NCBI GenBank assembly: GCA_019637335.1
Contig: JAHBVV010000024.1
Location: 1 to 64,000 of the forward strand
Source of the DNA: Candidatus Hydrogenedentota bacterium
Lineage (GTDB): Bacteria > Hydrogenedentota > Hydrogenedentia > Hydrogenedentales > JAEUWI01
Direction: 5' to 3'
DNA length: 64,000 nt
Shown: one piece after another, positions 61,549 to 64,000 of the stretch
Position numbering within the stretch: position 1 is the stretch's first letter
Layout of the letters: each line of letters begins with the position of its first letter
Notes under the pieces: generated by a model
The model's input: the letters and a program-made list of their open reading frames with translations, nothing else
Database searches by the model: none
What the model was told of the DNA's origin: nothing
Position numbers and translations under genes: made by a program

Positions 61549-63312
61549 ATGATCAACCAGAAACGATATACCGGGCTGCGGCTCCTTGTTTGCTTTGCCC
61601 TGGCGGCGGGCACGTTCCCGGCGGCGCACGCGCAGGACGCGCCCGCCCCGGACGCGGCCATTTCCAACCTGCTCAAGCAGGACCCCGCCGCCATCGTGGC
61701 CAAAGTCAAGGAAATGAAGGCCGCCACCGCCCAGCAGGACGCCGAGGCCGCCGAGCTGCGCAAAAAGGCCGAATCCCTGACGAACCAGGCCACCGACCTG
61801 GAAGCCCGCGTGGACAAGCTCCTCGGCCACGTCAAGGCGCTCGCCGAGAAGTTCAACATGGCGCCACCCGCGCCCCCGGCCGCCATGGCGGAGTCTGGCG
61901 AAATGAAGACCGCCGCCGCGCCCGCGGACGAAACGCCCATGACGAATTTCGCCGAGCACGTCAAGCCTATCTTCGAGGCGCGCTGCTTCCGCTGCCACAA
62001 CGCCGACAGCGCCAAGGGCGGCCTCAATCTTGCGCTCCACGCCACCGCTCTCGAAGGCGGCAGCTCGGGCAAGGTCATCGTCCCCGGCGACCCGGACGGC
62101 AGCCGCATTCTCGCCCTCGTCATGCAGACCGAGGAACCCGTCATGCCGCCCTCCGGCGATCCGCTCAAGCCGGAAGAGATCGACACGATCCGCCGCTGGA
62201 TCGCCGATGGCGCCCCCGCCGACAGCAAATCCAAGCGCATGGCGAAAAAGAAGACGGACACGGCGGAGGATGGCCCGGTTTTCGTGGCCGCCTCGTTTGA
62301 CGGCCCGCCGCCCATGCCCGAAGCCGCCTATCCCGCGCCCCACACCCTGCCCGGACGTGGCGTCGTCGCGCGCGCCGTCGACACCAGCCCGCGCGCGCCC
62401 CTTATGGCCGTGGGCGCCGATCGGCAGGTCCTCGTATACAACTCAGACACCAACGATCTTTTCGGCGCGCTGCCCTTTCCCGAGGGGGACATCTACACCC
62501 TCACCTTCAGCGTCAACGGCGAACTCCTCCTCGCAGCCGGCGGCCAGGAAGGCGACATGGGCATCAGCGTCCTGTGGGACATCCGCACGGGCGAGCGCAA
62601 GGGAACCTACGGCCAATACTACGATACCGTGCTCGCCGCCGATATCAGCCCCGACCACCGCATGATCGCCCTGGGCGGCCCGAACCGCAAGGTCCGGGTC
62701 TATTCGGCGGAGACCGGTGAAGAGATCTACAGCCTCGACAAGCACAACGACTGGATCCAGGCCGTGAAGTTCACGCCCGACGGCGAAGTCCTCGCCTCGG
62801 CGGACCGCGGCGGCGGCATGTACTTCTGGCAGGCCGCGAACGGGCGCGAGGTCGAACAATTGCGCGGGCACGACGGCGGCATCAACGCCCTGGCCTACAC
62901 CGCAGACTCCACCGTCATGGCCTCCGTTGGCGACGACGGCACCGTCCAGCTCTGGGACACCTGGAAATTCAGCCGCATTCGCAGCTTCAAGGCGCACAAC
63001 CAGCCCGCGCTCTATGTCGACATCAACCCCGACGGCCAGATCATCACTGCCGGCGCCGATCGCCAGATCAAGATCTGGGGCCAGGACGGCAAGGAGCAGA
63101 AGTCCTTTGAGGGCAGCGGCGACTGGGTCTACGCGGCCTGCTTCGCCGTAAACAACCGCGCCGTCGGCGGCACCTGGGCCGGCAACGTCATCCTCTGGGA
63201 TTCCGCCTCGGGCGAAGAGATCGCCAAAGTCAGCACCAACCCCAGCCCCGAGCAGGTCGCGGCCAACCAGGCCGCCGCAGAGAAGGTCGCCAAAAACGAA
63301 GCCGGCAACTGA
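61549..63312 (+). CDS. Secreted planctomycete-type cytochrome c with WD40 propeller
   Basis: 587 aa with a signal peptide. Residues about 30-110 are a coiled coil. A PSCyt1-type cytochrome c domain has C146-F-R-C-H150 and EEPVMPPSGDPLKPEEIDTIRRWI. From about residue 265 a WD40 beta-propeller follows (for example VKFTPDGEVLASADRGGGMYFW; LAYTADSTVMASVGDDGTVQLWD). Redox activity and protein binding are likely; the partner is unknown. Confidence 0.9.
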   Translation: MINQKRYTGLRLLVCFALAAGTFPAAHAQDAPAPDAAISNLLKQDPAAIVAKVKEMKAATAQQDAEAAELRKKAESLTNQATDLEARVDKLLGHVKALAEKFNMAPPAPPAAMAESGEMKTAAAPADETPMTNFAEHVKPIFEARCFRCHNADSAKGGLNLALHATALEGGSSGKVIVPGDPDGSRILALVMQTEEPVMPPSGDPLKPEEIDTIRRWIADGAPADSKSKRMAKKKTDTAEDGPVFVAASFDGPPPMPEAAYPAPHTLPGRGVVARAVDTSPRAPLMAVGADRQVLVYNSDTNDLFGALPFPEGDIYTLTFSVNGELLLAAGGQEGDMGISVLWDIRTGERKGTYGQYYDTVLAADISPDHRMIALGGPNRKVRVYSAETGEEIYSLDKHNDWIQAVKFTPDGEVLASADRGGGMYFWQAANGREVEQLRGHDGGINALAYTADSTVMASVGDDGTVQLWDTWKFSRIRSFKAHNQPALYVDINPDGQIITAGADRQIKIWGQDGKEQKSFEGSGDWVYAACFAVNNRAVGGTWAGNVILWDSASGEEIAKVSTNPSPEQVAANQAAAEKVAKNEAGN

Positions 63313-63336
63313 TCCGACCCCACAAGCCATGCACAC

Positions 63337-63375
63337 ACGGCCGCCCCTTCCCGCGCGAAGGGGCGGCCGTTTTCT
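63337..63375 (+). terminator. Rho-independent terminator of the DUF1501-WD40 gene run
   Basis: Perfect 13-bp stem ACGGCCGCCCCTT/AAGGGGCGGCCGT, 8-nt loop, then TTTTC. Confidence 0.88.
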
Positions 63376-63453
63376 TGTGGCTTGGTAAGAAGGGCCTGCT
63401 TCAGGACTACAGCCTCAAACCGGCGCGGTAGCACTCGCCTGCGCATAACGAAA

Positions 63454-63485
63454 CCGGCCGCTTCTCCCTGGGGAAAAGCGGCCGG
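63454..63485. terminator. Second hairpin, weak or opposite-strand terminator
   Basis: 10-bp stem CCGGCCGCTT/AAGCGGCCGG with a 12-nt loop. No T-run follows on the plus strand; on the minus strand a short TTTCG follows. Confidence 0.35.
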
Positions 63486-63616
63486 CGGGGTATACGGGGC
63501 GTCGTTCGTGCTCAGCACACCTGGGCGGCGTCAGAATTGAAGGTAAGTTATTCCGAAACGCGGGGCTCTTGCCTCTCGTCGTGTATTGGGTGGAAATGGA
63601 TTCCTGAATCGAACCA

Positions 63617-63645
63617 TTGACAAAAAGAAAAAACTACGGCAGAAT
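63617..63645 (+). promoter_or_regulatory. Promoter of the DUF1573 gene
   Basis: Perfect TTGACA at 63617-63622, 17-nt A-rich spacer, CAGAAT at 63640-63645. The start codon is about 60 nt downstream. Confidence 0.6.
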
Positions 63646-63705
63646 AGAGCTGCGGATACAGCGGCGCTTATTGAGGTTGGAATAAGGTACGACGGGAGGT
63701 CTCCA

Positions 63706-64000
63706 ATGGCGCGCACAGTCAATGCTTGGGTTCTAGTTATCTCAATGTCCGTTTGGGGTGTCGTGGGCAGTATAGACGTAGCCGCTCAGCCTGCCATTCA
63801 TTGTTTTCAGTCTACATATGATTTTGGTGAGTTGTACAGCGATGAGCTTGTATCTCATCAGTTCGTGCTTCAAAACAGCGGTTACGATGTGCTTGAAATC
63901 CTTCAGATTAACCAGCATTGCAGTTGCGCTACTGCAGAACTAAGTACGCGCCTAATAGCGCCGGGTGAAAGTGCGCTGCTTACTGCGCTGCTAGATCTTC
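63706..64000 (+). CDS. DUF1573 domain secreted protein, 3' end beyond window (partial)
   Basis: 98 codons from an ATG with GGGAGG 6 nt upstream; the frame is open at the window end. A signal-like helix (WVLVISMSVWGVVGSIDVAA) is followed by the DUF1573 start: YDFGELYSDELVSHQFVLQN, then CSCATAELS and IAPGESALLTALLDL. The conserved CSC is characteristic of this Ig-like family. Codon use is more AT-rich than in the preceding genes. Confidence 0.8.
   Translation, partial: MARTVNAWVLVISMSVWGVVGSIDVAAQPAIHCFQSTYDFGELYSDELVSHQFVLQNSGYDVLEILQINQHCSCATAELSTRLIAPGESALLTALLDL

Overview
This window is high-GC bacterial DNA, roughly two-thirds G+C by eye, with strictly bacterial gene structure and frequent GTG or TTG starts. 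The gene content points to a planctomycete-like lineage, most plausibly Candidatus Hydrogenedentota or another PVC-associated phylum. Markers are DUF1501 and DUF1549/DUF1553 proteins, a cytochrome c/WD40 protein, an ECF sigma factor with a long C-terminal extension, a pseudopilin-like protein with an H-x9-DG motif, a sulfatase, and golvesin-domain FAD oxidoreductases. The phylum is an inference from family content; no rRNA gene is present.

Layout from left to right. 1-1.3 kb is the 5' part of a lower-GC gene on the minus strand with an N-terminal SEFIR/TIR-type domain, cut by the window edge. 1.4-6.3 kb holds two secreted proteins and an ECF sigma factor fused to a membrane segment and five beta-sandwich modules. 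6.4-13.1 kb holds tRNA-Met, a DtxR-type regulator, a glycosyltransferase-TPR protein, two proteins ending in MshEN domains, and a PilZ-membrane-L,D-transpeptidase fusion; the last three carry domains from families that bind cyclic di-GMP. 13.1-21.6 kb is mixed: a zinc-ribbon protein, a VWA lipoprotein, aroF-scpB-rluB, a PIN-domain protein, a pseudopilin-like protein and a sulfatase. 21.7-25.0 kb is a mobile island: an insertion sequence with 16-bp perfect inverted ends and two genes (HARE-HTH plus DDE transposase) sits inside a REP palindrome, beside a REP-associated tyrosine transposase and an array of five REP units.

25.0-29.1 kb carries two tandem secreted FAD-dependent oxidoreductases of identical length (672 aa). 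29.2-38.7 kb is a complete V-type ATPase operon on the minus strand (G/H-I-K-E-C-F-A-B-D), ending in a translationally coupled PTS EIIA gene. 39.4-52.3 kb is a plus-strand respiratory operon: alternative complex III (actA-F and a small membrane protein), an SCO-type copper chaperone, and a caa3-type oxidase (subunits II, I, III, IV) closed by a strong terminator. Electrons from quinol would pass through ActB/ActA/ActE to the oxidase while the V-type enzyme handles ATP and ion gradient.

52.4-54.4 kb encodes a thioredoxin-like protein coupled to a phosphopantetheinyl transferase, a 76-bp MITE-like palindrome, and a single-domain response regulator. 54.7-63.3 kb is a run of five secreted proteins (DUF1501, PPC-domain, DUF1549/1553 cytochrome, coiled coil, cytochrome c with WD40 repeats) ending at a strong terminator. 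The window closes inside a lower-GC DUF1573-domain gene with its own promoter. The least explained items are the PilZ/MshEN cyclic di-GMP cluster, the EIIA-V-ATPase coupling, the HARE-HTH insertion sequence nested in a REP, and the sigma factor fusion.
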